From positions 434,001 through 498,000 of the forward strand of contig JAIXMP010000009.1 in assembly GCA_025677815.1 (NCBI GenBank): a DNA stretch of 64,000 nt. Direction: 5' to 3'. The position numbers and the translations under genes were made by a program. This DNA is from Phascolomyces articulosus. Lineage: Eukaryota; Mucoromycota; Mucoromycetes; Mucorales; Lichtheimiaceae. The notes under the pieces are model-generated. The model ran no database searches, was not told where the DNA came from, and saw only the letters and a list, made by a program, of their open reading frames with translations. Of the stretch, positions 23,871-36,295 are shown piece by piece (positions within the stretch are counted from its first letter, which is position 1; each line of letters begins with the position of its first letter).

Positions 23871-24819
23871 ATACATTTAATAATTTATTGAGAATCGGAT
23901 CAAAGAGGAGTGTAATTGTGGTTACTTTATAATCGTTTACTAACTTACTCGTATCATTGTTGTTATTTCTTTATTTAGATATAAGCATTTTGTTTGGATC
24001 TGGCTTTAGATTAGAAATATCTTGATTTGTAAAAATAATTTAATAAAACGTTACTGTATATGTTCGTATTATGACTCAATAGTGAACTATACCATCTCCT
24101 CATCCCCTGGAATGACTTCCTTGCCAGATACGACTAGAAGGTGAAATTTTTCCAAATCCATAAAATCGCCCAGTTCTTTCGTCATCTATAGCTCCTATAA
24201 AAAAATCACTTACATTGAGTTCTTGTTCATCTCACGGATTTCCTTGAATAAGAATTAAGTGAACTATTCTCTCTCTTATATTTTATATTTGCTTTTATTT
24301 ACCACACATTGTTCAACCTTACTCATTAGATAGTACTTTCCTTCTTACTACTTTGGAAAAGATATTCTATTGCCATCTGCATTGGGAAAATAACGAACAG
24401 ACACTATTTACATAACATATACAACTGTGTATTTATCAGAATATTGGAACGATTTTTTCCTCTATACTAGCAGATATTACCTTTTGGTTTTTTTTACTTC
24501 CTTGCTTTTTTCAGTAAATTTCAACGCCTATCTTGTTTGTTTCCATATTAGCAACCTATTGTGTCATATTAAAACAGAAAGTATAGAATAATTAGATATG
24601 AATTAAAATCAACAATAGTATGCATTGCTTCTTCTTTTTTTTTGTATGTATTGGCAATAAGCTTGTTATTCAGGTCCAGCTTCAGTTACCAACCACTAAA
24701 ACTATTCATCTTTTGGTACCTCGAATTCTTGCTTCGTACTATTTTGCTTTGACTAGACATTTTATATACGTAAAATTATCGTTATTATCAGTAAAAGAAA
24801 AAAGATTAATGTAGACTTA

Positions 24820-26030
24820 TCAAACACCTTTTTTTGTTGTTGTTTCCTTCTTTGTAAGTTGAAAGTGATATATCATCTGCTGTGCAGTAAAAAGTGGCCC
24901 AAATATTAATAATAAAACCCAAAACCATTCTTTTCTTACATGAACCAGAAATATAATAGCGAAAACAAAAACCACAACCAACAATGATATCAAATATTTG
25001 AGGTTTTCAATCACCCGGTACTTGTCGAAGAAAAAGTATATAGCAAGATTTATACAAGTTGAAGTTGATTTGTTCAACGCTGTGTACAGTACCCGCTCGC
25101 TAAACCGGTATTCGTTAAACCGGTATCTGGTAGACTGGTCCAAATATTTACTGGTGCTGTAATATATATATATATTATTTTTAAGTATTTTTATGTAGTT
25201 AGCAAGTATTCTACGTAACTCTAGAAGTGCAGGTTTCGAAGCTTTTTAGAATCAAGACTGTGCTCTGTCCTGCCATAAGTTCTTCTTTTTTTCTTCAATA
25301 TGTCGCTGATAGTCTGCTGACGAGGAACCTTTTCCAATTTGAGCTTGTCTTTGGCCCACTTGGCAAGTTCAGATTGAGTAACCTTTGGCTCTTTTTCTTT
25401 CTTAATACAAATAGCAAGCTTTTAACGTATTGTCAATGCACTTTTTTTGCCTATATCGACGAAAATAAAAGATAATGAAATAAAATAAGAATATCATTAT
25501 TTACAATAAGTATTTTCGATTCTTTTATATTATGCAACCTAGTTCAATCTTCCAGCATATACTATCAACAGGGTTTCAAAAGTTAATCGGTATTCGCTAA
25601 ACCAGTATTTCGCTAAACCGGTATTTCGCTAAACCGGTACAGTTCCTCACATATTTTGGGTACCGGTTTAGCGAGTGGGTACTGTATTTCTCGTTCAGAT
25701 ACCTTCAAAAGAGATGAGATCAAGAATTAGATCTTCGAATTAGCAATTTTCCAATAAGTATTGCACAGCACCTGATTGTATTTAAATCATTTCCCCCCTT
25801 GTTTTGTATTAGACAGTATCCCTTCTCAGTCGCAGGTGCAATTTCCCGCATGTCGTCGATGGATCTTAAAAACAGATAGTAAAACATATCATCGAGTGAA
25901 TTAGCAAGAGAAGGATGCATCACGTTCTTGATGATTATTTTTGATGAATCTGATAAAAACAGATGGGAATGGGCTCCAAAGTTAGTTAAGAAAATGGCAT
26001 TCGAAATATATTCTTATAATATTGGCACTT
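24820..26030 (-). pseudogene. Membrane-protein gene relic split by a TIR transposon
   Basis: Upstream minus-strand coding runs about 26015-25774 (NAIFLTNFGAHSHLFLSD; MHPSLANSLDDMFYYLFLRS; IAPATEKGYCLIQNKGGND) to a donor ATCAG/GTGCTG. A 69-nt intron with branch-like TGCTAATTC ends at TTTTGAAG. The next exon begins YLNEK and is cut by the element at 25087-25684. Beyond it the frame continues TALNKSTSTCINLAIYFFFD, has two hydrophobic segments (YLISLLVVVFVFAIIFLVHV and WFWVLLLIFGPLF) and ends at 24820. Leaving out the element and one TA rejoins the frame. Upstream of about 26015 the frame meets a stop, so the 5' part is lost or in another exon. Family unknown. Confidence 0.4.
25087..25684 (-). 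mobile_element. Non-autonomous pogo-like TIR transposon with transposase N-terminal relic
   Basis: 598 bp flanked by TA on both sides (25085-25086 and 25685-25686). The left end CAGTACCCGCTCGCTAAACC is an inverted copy of the right end with one mismatch. Extra copies of TTCGCTAAACCGGTA are stacked inside both ends. On the minus strand, about 25403-25271 is open and reads VTQSELAKWAKDKLKL then QQTISDILKKK. This is the helix-turn-helix pattern of pogo/Tigger/CENP-B N-termini. Only about 45 codons survive and the catalytic core is missing, so the element is a deletion derivative. It interrupts a membrane-protein relic. Confidence 0.8.
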
Positions 26031-26818
26031 TAATCACAATAAATACATGTAAAAAGATGGGTGTAGAATATATGTAATAGGCTCTTTAATACAAATTTAT
26101 GCTGACACATAAAAAATATACCTAAGGTAGTTAAGACACGAAGAAGCTATTAAATATATGGTGGTTGATGATAATCGAATATCTATTTATTATGAAGTAT
26201 ATTTGAAAGGGAGTAAAATAATAATGCTCTGATGATGATAATAATTGTTCTTCCCCCTATTTTTTGATTGTGAATAGACCAAAAGACAAAGAGTTGAAGA
26301 GTCACAAGACTACAATGCTCTTAAAATTGAAATGAGATATGCGAGTTAGTTATTCGTGGTGATTGTCTTTTATGTTTTCGAACGCTTCAATAAATCCATA
26401 ATCCTTATACTTTTCGAAAAACCACTGAAGAATATTATTCATTGACACCTCTACAAACATTCATACTCCCGCACGAATAATATATGCTAATGGCTTTTTC
26501 AGAAAGATGTCTCAGAACAACATTCATCATTATGAACCATTTTCATTTCAAAACCTCCTAAATCGCACAAAATTGACTAATCAATAAATTTTAATAGTAT
26601 TAATACATAATCGTCCTCAAGGTTTCAAATGATCCAGTATTTTCAACTCCTTCTCATCTCGTGTCATTCTACAGTTAGTTAGTTTTTTTCAATGCTATCT
26701 ACTATCATATACTCGTATACCCAATCATGTAAATATCTAAATGACGTTTTTATTTACTTCAGAAAGCAACGGCCTACGTACTATACTATGAATTACCACA
26801 CCGCATATAAAAGTCTTT
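26031..26818. other. Intergenic, no gene seen
   Basis: AT-rich spacer between the membrane-protein relic and the rhamnogalacturonase pseudogene. No motif is recognised. Confidence 0.5.
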
Positions 26819-28582
26819 TTATTTATTCTCTTGATGATCGTTATTTGTTTTATTAAGCTTCTTATTACATTTATGATAATTATGAGATTTTCCTTGACGT
26901 TCTTTTCTGTCATTTTGATGAAGGTGATAATATTTGTAACCGGATTCAATTATAGGAGTCGTTGTAGTGGAAGATTTATTGTCAATGGGTGTTGTAGTAG
27001 TAGTTGGAATTAAAGCAGTGGTCGTAGTGATTGGCAAAGAAGTGGTGCTCAATTCAGTAGAAGTTGTTACAGTAGTTGAAGGGGTTGTTGTTTTCTCTGT
27101 CATTGTAGTAGCAGTAATAGTAGTACCATCTGAAGAAATGCTTTGGTTTAGCTTGACGGTCTTTCTGGAGCTGCTACAGGGAATTGGTCTAACTGGTGGG
27201 ATATCAGGAAAGAAGACGCTGGGATCGTTGGGATGGGAATGGGGACAGTGTAGCCTAAACTATCTTCAATATCATAAGCCATAGTAAGTGCAGCGTAATT
27301 ATCAGGTGTAACAGCCTCGGTAGCATGGATTCCTTCATATGAAGTAGAACTTGGAATGTTTTGCTTTAAACAAAAACCAGTACCATAAGCAGATTGACAA
27401 TAGTTACTAAGGATATCACCAGAGTCTATAATTAAGACACCATATACATTAAACCAGCGAGTAGAAAAAATAATCTATATAGGTAACAAAAAAAGAAAGA
27501 CAAAATATATTACCGGTCCAAATAGCAAAATCATCAATCTTGATGTCCGTACAAGGTGCACCATCAGCACAACGAAGAGTAATTGGTCCACGTTGAGCAC
27601 CATTTTTGCATGTACCTCTCCATTTTGTAATTGTCCAATTATGAAGATGAATGCCATAACCTTCAGCTTCTTCCATTTTACCCCAGTATTGATTCAATTG
27701 AAGAGAATAAGCATTATCGCGTCTGATAAAGTTTTCCAACAGGATATTTGAAACCATACCACTGCCACCATTGGATTTAACCACAGCCATAGAGTTATAA
27801 TGATAAGCGTAGACATTTCGATAAGTAATATCACTAATATTAGTTCCTGCACCAAGACTTCCAAACGCATTACCACCAGCCCAATTGCAATAAATATTCT
27901 CCAATAGCATGTTATGTGCGCCATTTTTTATGGTGCAGCATTCATCTTTGTTAGATACTTCGATATCGTGAATCCACATATTTTTTCCCTAAACACTGAT
28001 ACCATCCAAACCACCTTTATCGCTACCACGAATAACAGTATTGTACACTTCACCATTTGTCACGGTATCCAATGTAAGATGAAAAGAAGGGGAATATATA
28101 AGAATGATATCATGAACTGAAAAGCTATCGACCATGGTAAGACGCATAATTCGAGTACCACCAGTAATGCTTTCAGCATGCATCTCTAACCGTTGGCTTG
28201 AATGACACCTTTTCCATTACTTGAGAACAATTCAAAATCCTTGGCCCGTTTAATACCAATCATATTACCGCCATTTCTACCCGTTCGATAAATAATACCA
28301 TCAAGTTGGATTGCCCAACTTTCACCACCGTTCAGGTTGGCCCAAGTGTCAAGTACATATTCACCGAGCACATTCCCAGTGAGCGGCAGTGATGGCGGGT
28401 CCAATATCTGTTTTCTTGTCTGCTTTGGCACCATAATCAAGCACATTGCATGTTTTTCTTGCTGCTTTTTCAGCAACAGGTGTGAGTGGGCCCACAGGAC
28501 CTGTCAATTGACCATTCACTAGTTGAGAGGATGTAAAAGTTAGGACAGAAAGGAATGTTATAGTGTTTTGAAATAAACGCAT
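26819..28582 (-). pseudogene. Broken rhamnogalacturonase (GH28) paralogue
   Basis: Collinear with the intact gene at 17889-19659, including signal peptide, beta-helix, one intron at the same place (about 27512-27431), Thr-rich stalk and basic tail. Lesions seen: a deletion and frameshift near 28361 that removes about 11 codons after HWECAR; a one-base loss at about 28187 giving TAG after VIQANG; a TGG to TAG nonsense change at 27989-27991 (DVWG becomes V-stop-G); and a frameshift near 27228 before the Thr-rich tail. Regions between lesions remain well conserved ([33 protein letters not shown]). The gene cannot make a full enzyme. The intact copy and this one form a same-orientation duplication. 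Confidence 0.93.
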
Positions 28583-31500
28583 AATTGTATCTAGTTTACA
28601 AGTTCACTGTTTAATACACAATAATAAACTATTATTAATGATTGTTTATATTTCCAGAAAACGAAAACAAATGATATATACTTTTTACAATATACTAAGT
28701 TATAAGAAAAGAAAGGACTATGTGGCATGTAAGCCTTAACAACAAGCGAGGATACTTTACAAAACTTATATAAATCAATACTTCCGACTTTATTTTTATA
28801 TATATAAAATCTTTTCTGCTAACCGCGGATAACCATGCATATCAGCAGTACTCCGATAAGCAATTCACTATTGGTTAATAGTAATATAAGGTGATTATTA
28901 AAATAATAATATTTTGACACTAGTGAAATCACTGTTACACAAACCTAGTATATATGATAATGATAATGTAAATTGGTGGGTTAACAAAGTTGTATACCTT
29001 AGAAAAATGACGCTCAATAGAGATATCCTTCAGGGAATTCAGAGCATAATAACAAGAATTGACGACATGACATAATTTAAGTATCACAGTGCATAAGTTG
29101 GATCAAAAAGATCTACGTGGTAAAGGATTATATATTGTAGTATGCTATTGACAGTTTAATTTAATAGAGACACATGCCATTTCATACATCAATGAAAACC
29201 AAAAGATGTAGATCAATTATCGTCATCATCTAGGGACATCGTTATATTATATGATTGTTATTATCAAGCCATCCATGTCCCATCTGTGTCCTTTTTTTTT
29301 TTCATTGCAATACGTACGTAACTATTTTTTTTATGTATTTATAGATTCATCTTCTTGCAGTATCCTTCTTTAGATAGTTTGATTAAAAATCTCGAATTTA
29401 TATATACAATCGTTAAGCAGTTGTGCTTATTAACTCCTGGCCATACGTACGTTATTTTGGAGTAATGTTGCATGGTGACTGCATATGAATGCTAATAATG
29501 TGCACGCAGTTAAACATAACAATATATATTGAACTTGTAAATTTCTGGTGGTTCTAGTATATAAGGACATGGCTATTAAGAAATATTCTAGTCACCCAAG
29601 AGCTCCTTGCTGTCTATGTAGTGTGTCTCTCTTTCAAAGAACAATTGTGAAAAATATAAAAGGTATAAAAAATAGGAAAATAAAGACTTTAAGAATACGT
29701 TGAGACTATTATAAAGATTTATTTAATAAAAATAGTGATGTTACAACTATCTAATAAAATTGAGGTCCTTTTATACTTTTCTATGAAGTGTTTATTTCTA
29801 ATTATTTATTTATTGTCGGGTACGTGTTTATATGAGTCCATAGAGATGAGGCTTGATATTTGTTATTGATAATTTACGCCTGATGCTAAGAGGGCGTTTA
29901 TTCCTTTCTTATTTTCTTACTGTTGAACATTATACCTTATTTGGTATACCGTTCTGATTCACACCATTTCATAGCAATGGCGTTATTCTATTTTATTTAT
30001 TCTTTATTCTTTTCTTCCTCATTTAAATTTAGATACATCTATTTGGCGTATTCTTTTCTTACGGACACGACAACAATGACTTTTTCAGCAGTGTGAGGAG
30101 CTATGTATCGCTGTTATAGCAGGTAAAGAAATCTTGAACTTAAATATATATATACTTTATAATTAGGATTGAAAGTGGTTATTGGTATAAAACATCAAGT
30201 GAGTTAGTGTCGATGTACGTAATTATTTGCAGCTTTTTGGTTAACCTTACTAATTGAAAGAGCCTCTCTTTGCTAGTTGCTCTGTATTTTCAGGTTTTTA
30301 TATACTATAATACAAAGTACGTTCAAGCGCTATCATCGTTATACAAATATAATCAAAGGAATTTGTTTAAACATATATATATCTGAGTATTTACCATTGT
30401 TTGAAACTGTCAATACAAAAAAGACAACATTCATACTTACAGCATTGTTCTTATTTAAATATAACAATACAGCTACTGTCCTTTATAATAGATACCTCCT
30501 ACGAAATTTTGCCAGAACTTGTATATGAACCTATTAAGTAGAACAGTGAAATATAAAAATATCTTCCTTCATATCTTTTCAACACTTAGGTAATTATCTT
30601 TTATTATTACAGATTGTTATGTTACTGTCATATACCATCCTCTTTTGCTCAGACCCACTTTGTTTTAAACTTATGTTGGAAGTTATTGTGTACTAGTATA
30701 CAATTTTTTTTATAACGATGTCATCATACTATCTAAGTTTAATATGTAAATATGGGAGCGAAAAGAAGTTGTCGAAACTTTTTTTATGAAGTAATTAGTT
30801 CTAGTAGTGATAGATAATATAATAGACATTATCATATCATGATCTGTTATATCCTTACAACTTATAGAGCAGTAAATGTATGGAGTTAGCTACTAGTAAC
30901 CGTTGTTGTCCTATGAAATAACAATTGAATCTTACAAAACCACTCTTCTATTTCCCCGTAGTATGCAAGCATACATACTAGAATGTTCACCGGATACTCG
31001 GTGGGTTTTGATAATATATGGTGAGCTACTCTATATCGTTAATGATATACTAAATGGAATGAAGAGTTGATAGGCAAAATTTTATATTGTAACCAAGAGA
31101 AGATGGTTGTTGGATAATATAAGAAAAAGAAAAAAAAAGTGAGATAAAAAAAAAGTGAGGAAGAATTCGGGTTATATACAATTTATACCTCTAAAGGACT
31201 TATGCTTCGAAAAATTCTTCAATTGTTGACAATTTTCTAATCATGTTATCAAGATCCTTTCCAGTAAGTCAAAAAGCAGTAGTACCCGAATACTCGTCAT
31301 CAATGTTGTAATTTTTTTTAAAAAAAAAGATCGCCGCGTCGAATATATAAAATAGGCATCAGTGGGAATAACCATTTTACCTTTTTTTGATAGAACAATT
31401 CAGCAATTGGAGACAAACATACTCATGATGGTCCTACTATGTGATGAACCGGAATGCACTCCCGTTTCTTCCAAAATTGTTGTAGCAGTGACTGATCGAT

Positions 31501-32660
31501 CAGGGTGACACAAGATTTTTTTATCAATTTGGCTGCAACCAACTACTTTGTCTATCAATACGTAATTGTAAATCATCATCATTTCAATATTTGTAATTCT
31601 ATTTATAGTGATATGTTATATGAAAGTAAATCACATTGTCAAGAAAAAGAAGGGAGGCGATGTTCATTAATTTATGTCCATATTTCAAAGGACCAAATAC
31701 TTTACAGCAGCATTTGACTATTTCAACTCGTAATAATACATGGCTATTCTACATCTGTTTTGAATGATAATAAAAAAGAAACTGGTACTTTATTCATATA
31801 CTACAAGTAGATACAAAGTATATTCATTCAAAATAATAGTCAAAATATCCAAATTTGTTATCGTTTATAACAAACTAATAACATAAGGAAAAAGTAACGA
31901 TAAAATTATATACCCATTAAATGACAATATAACAAAGAATGAAGTACCTGGTATTATTGCGAAAATAAACTTGCATATAAAAAAAATTAAGACATATGCA
32001 TGAATATTATTATTGTAATTTGGCCCAAGGAAGCAAATCTAATAGTTAATAAAATAAAAATATAGGAAATACAACTACTCTAAAGTATAAAGAAGTCCAA
32101 AGAAGAAGAATGATAAAGTGAAACCCATGTAAAGATAGATAATGAGTTGCAGAATTAGCTATTATTATTGAATGATATCTTCTTTGAATTTCTTTGATTT
32201 TCGTCATTATATTTCTAATAAGCTTTTTCATGTTCTATTATTTATTAATTTGTTGATTCAGAATAAAAATTCCCACCATAGCAACATCAAGTAGTAAATA
32301 GAATAGTATAGAATGAGTCATTGATGGGGGATGATTACAAGTACTCGGTACTAAATAATAATAAATGACGGATCAATCGCAGTTTATGGAATTGACATAT
32401 AAATTATATGAAGAAGGGTATCATTTGAAAAGTTGAGAGAAAAAAGATACCCCAAAATAATAATAAAAAAAGGGTTTTCTTGATCCGGTGGAACGGAGGT
32501 ATTATCAATAAAATGGGATAATAGGTTGAACAAAAGGAAAAAGGAACCAAGATCTTTGTCTTCTTATGGTAGTCCACCCGTTTTTGTCTGTGCATTTTTT
32601 TTTATATCAACGCTTTGACTTGGCATGGTGTTATAAAGAAAAAAGAACAAAAAAGAAACT
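28583..32660. other. 4-kb gene-poor region
   Basis: AT-rich DNA containing the pseudogene's old promoter (AACCGCGGAT at 28821-28830) and palindromic ACGTACGT words (29314, 29446). Scattered ORFs up to 83 codons (30277-30528, 31400-31717) are without recognisable domains. No RNA gene is identified. Confidence 0.5.
28821..28830. promoter_or_regulatory. Candidate upstream element AACCGCGGAT (pseudogene copy)
   Basis: Same ten bases and similar distance to the start codon as at 19907-19916. Survival in both copies is compatible with function before the duplication decayed, or with simple shared ancestry. Confidence 0.35.
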
Positions 32661-32664
32661 TGTA

Positions 32665-32847
32665 CTCACCTTCTTCGACGTTACTGTTACTCCACAGTTT
32701 TTGAAAATAGCCCAATGGTTTTACATTTCCCATACTTGAGGAAAATTTAGATACTACTTTGGGATTTCTATCTGAGAGTGTATTTTTTTTTATAGTCCTT
32801 TTTTTTACTGCAAGCCAAAAAAAAAAGTTGTAATACGCAGTTGTCAA
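32665..32847 (-). other. Exon-like ORF with strong donor, possible gene fragment
   Basis: The minus-strand reading from an internal Met at about 32733 gives MGNVKPLGYFQKLWSNSNVE followed by EG and a consensus GTGAGT donor at about 32668. No continuing exon with a sensible frame was found downstream, and the ORF upstream is low complexity. It may be the first exon of a lost gene; the product is unknown. Confidence 0.2.
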
Positions 32848-33229
32848 CTACACATATGAAATAACATAGTTGAACTCTAAATTTGGTCATAAACCGAGTT
32901 CTTCACTTTGAAAGTGTAACCCTCTCTTTATTATTTTTATTTGTCGGAAGAAGTATTTGAAAGAGAGAGAATGACACATGGTCATTTGGGATTCTTCTTC
33001 ATGAACCATGGCGAAAGTACCCCAGGTCATGCTAAGCTCCGCCATTATGGGTATATTTTTCTGTGCAACCAGGTATTTTCGTGCAAGAAGTGAAGCTGTC
33101 TATTAATTTTAAAGCAAAATTACAAATAGCCTCGTTATCTTTTTTTTTATTTCTTTTCTTCTTCTTCACTTTGTTCTTCTTCATCTCCCCCCTACTCCAA
33201 CTTTTTCATTGACGAATTACAAAACGACC

Positions 33230-35080
33230 ATGGTATACAAGCGAATTGAATACGAAGATCTTAAGGCCAACCTTGGCCAATGTGTTGGTAAGGATCTCTC
33301 CTCCCCTTTTTCAACAACAACTTGAAAACAGCAATATCGGTTGCTATGGAAATTATACACTGTATATTTAAATTAACAATCATCATGCATCATCGGGTTG
33401 AATAAATATAGATCTTGCCACTTCTGCTATGGGTGGTAGCATCATTGCCGTGACTGACGAATTTTTTGCACCTGCTACTCGTATGATCGCACCTACACCT
33501 GCTTTGCACGCCCCTGGAAAGCATTGCGAAACCGGTCATTGGATGGACGGCTGGGAATCCAAGCGTCATAACCGTAGTTACGACTGGTGTATTGTCAAGC
33601 TTGGATTTGCTGGTACTGTCAGTGGATTCGATATTGATACTAGCTGGTTCACTGGTAACCAAGCTCCTGCTGCTTCTGTTGAAGCTGCTTTCATTCCTGA
33701 AGGTGGAAAGGTCGAAGAAGCTCAATGGACCGAAATCTTGCCCCGTGTTGATTTACCCCCCACGTGCCACAACGTTTTTGTTTTGGAAAAGGAAACTGCT
33801 GTCTATAATTATGTTAGACTTAACAATTACCCCGATGGTGGCATTGCTCGTTTCCGTGTTTACGGTAATGTCACTCCTCAATGGTCCAAGGACATCAAGT
33901 AAGTTTTTTTTTCATTTTTTATTATTATTTTCATATTTGAAACAACGGGCAAGGAAAACAAGGATAGGGTGATAGGTTGTTATTATTATGCACTAATGAC
34001 CTTGTATATGATTGGATCAAAAAATACTTATTTAGTGAGGTTGTGGATTTGGCATATGTTGGTAATGGTGGCCGTGCTGTTTCTTCTACTGATGAACATT
34101 ATGCTCCCGCTAACAATGTGCTCTTACCTGGTCGTGGTAATGATGCTGATGATGGATGGCAAACCAAGCGTTCCCGTGTTCCCAACCACAGCGATCAAGT
34201 CGTCATCAAGTTGGGTGACAAGGGTCATATTTTGAAGATTGAACTTGATACCACTCATTTTAAGGGTAACTACCCCGACAGAATCCAAGTCGAAGCTACC
34301 AACTCTGAAGATGAAATCCCATCCGATAAGGCTGAATGGACCACTATTCTCGAACCTTCCCCTACCGGCCCTCATAGCCAATTCTACTTTGACACTACTA
34401 ACATTGACAAGGTCTTTTCGCACGCTCGTGTTCACATTATCCCTGATGGTGGTTTCAAGCGTATTCGTTTGTATGGTGTTCGTCAAGGGGGTCAAATTCC
34501 CTCCTTGCCACTTGCTGGCTACCCTCACCGTTACCTCGTTGCTGAACCTTTGACACAAGAAAAGTATGCTCCTTTCGGTGATGTCATTGAAGCCCGTCAA
34601 ACTGAAAAGGTCACTGGTGCTAATCAAGGTACTGCTTGGAAGTATCACAATGTCGCCAATGTCACCAACACTTTCCCCAACAACAGTGGCCGTGTCAACT
34701 TGTGTGTCTTCCGTAGCGGTGCTACCAAGGAAATTCCTTTCACTGTCAAGTTGTTTGAAAGACATCCTTACTCTAGCCAACAATTCATGCCCATGACCAC
34801 AGGTCAAACTCGTGGTTATTTGGTCATTGTTGCTTTGAACAATGAAGATGGTACACCTGACTTGTCCTCTGTCAAGGCCTTCATTGCCTCTTCTACTCAA
34901 GGTATCAGTTACCGAGCTGGTGTCTGGCATCATCCTATGGTCGCTTTGGATGCTCAAACTGACTTTGCTTGTTTGGTCCATGAAAACGATGTTCCTGATA
35001 ACAACTGTCAAGAACATTATGTTGACAAGAAGATTGTCGTTCATTTACCCGGTTTCGCTGCTGGTGAAGCCAAGATCTAA
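33230..35080 (+). CDS. Allantoicase-ureidoglycolate lyase fusion
   Basis: Exons 33230-33287, 33412-33898 and 34036-35080 give 529 residues with stop TAA. Residues 1 to about 345 form an allantoicase with its two related halves: MGGSIIAVTDEFFAP, MDGWESKRHN and DWCIVKLG in the first; STDEHYAPANNVLLPG, DDGWQTKRSR and QVVIKLG in the second. From about residue 355 a ureidoglycolate lyase domain follows (HRYLVAEPLTQEKYAPFGDV, RGYLVIVALN, ISYRAGVWHHPMVALD). Allantoicase splits allantoate to urea and ureidoglycolate; the lyase turns ureidoglycolate into glyoxylate and urea. One chain thus does two successive steps of purine nitrogen salvage. Separate Dal2 and Dal3 exist in yeast; a fused form has been named in Cryptococcus. 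There is no frame break between domains, so the fusion is genuine. Confidence 0.95.
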
Positions 35081-35406
35081 AAAAAAAGATGATTGATTAT
35101 ACATATAATATATATAATATAAATATTTATACAAGATAAACTTCCTCCTCCTGCTTCTTCTCCATCTTTCATTCCCACTCCATTTGTAAAAAGCTTATAA
35201 AAAATAATAATTCATATATATAAACAAAAATCCCATCCCACATTTTTTTCATAATAAAATATCCTTTTTGTTATTTTTTTTTTCATTCATAGTATTATTG
35301 TCGATCCTATATATAATATATACTTGATTTCTTTCCTTCGCGTTCAGTATTTCTTTCTCTTTCTCTTTTTTTTTTTTAAAAAAAAAGAAATAAATATAAT
35401 AATACT

Positions 35407-36295
35407 ATGGCCATTATAACGGAGACCGATAATGACGATATTCAAGTCCAAGAAAAGCAGATCCGTAGTGAAAAATCACCCATAACAGAATCGACGGTTG
35501 AGATTGAAGCGAAAAAAGAAGAGGAAGACGAAGATGGGGATGTATTTTATGAAAGTGTAGATTATACACCTGAGGATTTAGAGGTAGATCCTAACTATTT
35601 TTTTTTCAATTACGAAACAATTTTTTCAATTGAAAACTAACAACGAATGGGTAAAATATAATTAGAGGTTAATTTCAGAAGCAAGAGAATATAAAAAAAA
35701 GGGTAATGAGTATTTTGCTCATGGAAATTTTGAAAAGGCCATTCCAGAATATGAGCAAGCGTTAACTGTGTGTCCATTGGCGGTGCCTAAAGAGCGGGCC
35801 ATTTATTTTGGCAACATTGCTGCTTGTCATTTAAAGTTGGTAAGCTCCCAAAAACCAAACCATTCAGTTCATCTATCTTTGACAACCTTATAATATCAAT
35901 AAATGGCTCTATAGGAACATTACAAGGAGGCAAGAGATATGGCATCCAGTGCATTAGAATTAGATCCAAAGTATACAAAAGTATTATTACGTCGAGCACA
36001 AGCCAATGAAAAATTAAGCACTTATACATCTCTTTCTGAAGCACTCAAAGATTATGACACGTTGAATGAACAGGGTGGATTGGATCCTTATACACGACGA
36101 GAATGCGCTCGAGCCAAGCAGCGATTACCTAGCATGATCAAGGAACAAATGGAAAAGGAAAAAGAAGAAATGATGGGGAAATTGAAAGATTTGGGGAACA
36201 CATTGCTTGGTAAATTTGGGTTATCGACTGATAACTTTCAGTTACAGCAAGATCCTAATAGTGGTGGATATAATGTCAACTTTGTGAATAAATGA
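35407..36295 (+). CDS. TTC1-like tetratricopeptide repeat protein
   Basis: Exons 35407-35583, 35666-35839 and 35915-36295 give 243 residues. The N-terminus is acidic (EEEDEDGDVFYESVDYTPED). Three TPR units follow: AREYKKKGNEYFAHGNFEKA; KERAIYFGNIAACHLKLEHY; SSALELDPKYTKVLLRRAQA. The C-terminal block GKLKDLGNTLLGKFGLSTDN plus YNVNF is the signature of TTC1. TTC1 proteins bind Hsp90 or Hsp70 ends and small GTPases as adaptors. The second exon is placed at the TTAG before AGGTTAATTTC, which keeps frame and has a CTAAC branch site about 30 bp upstream; the closer TTTCAG would break the frame. It lies 326 bp downstream of the allantoicase fusion, same strand. Confidence 0.88.
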
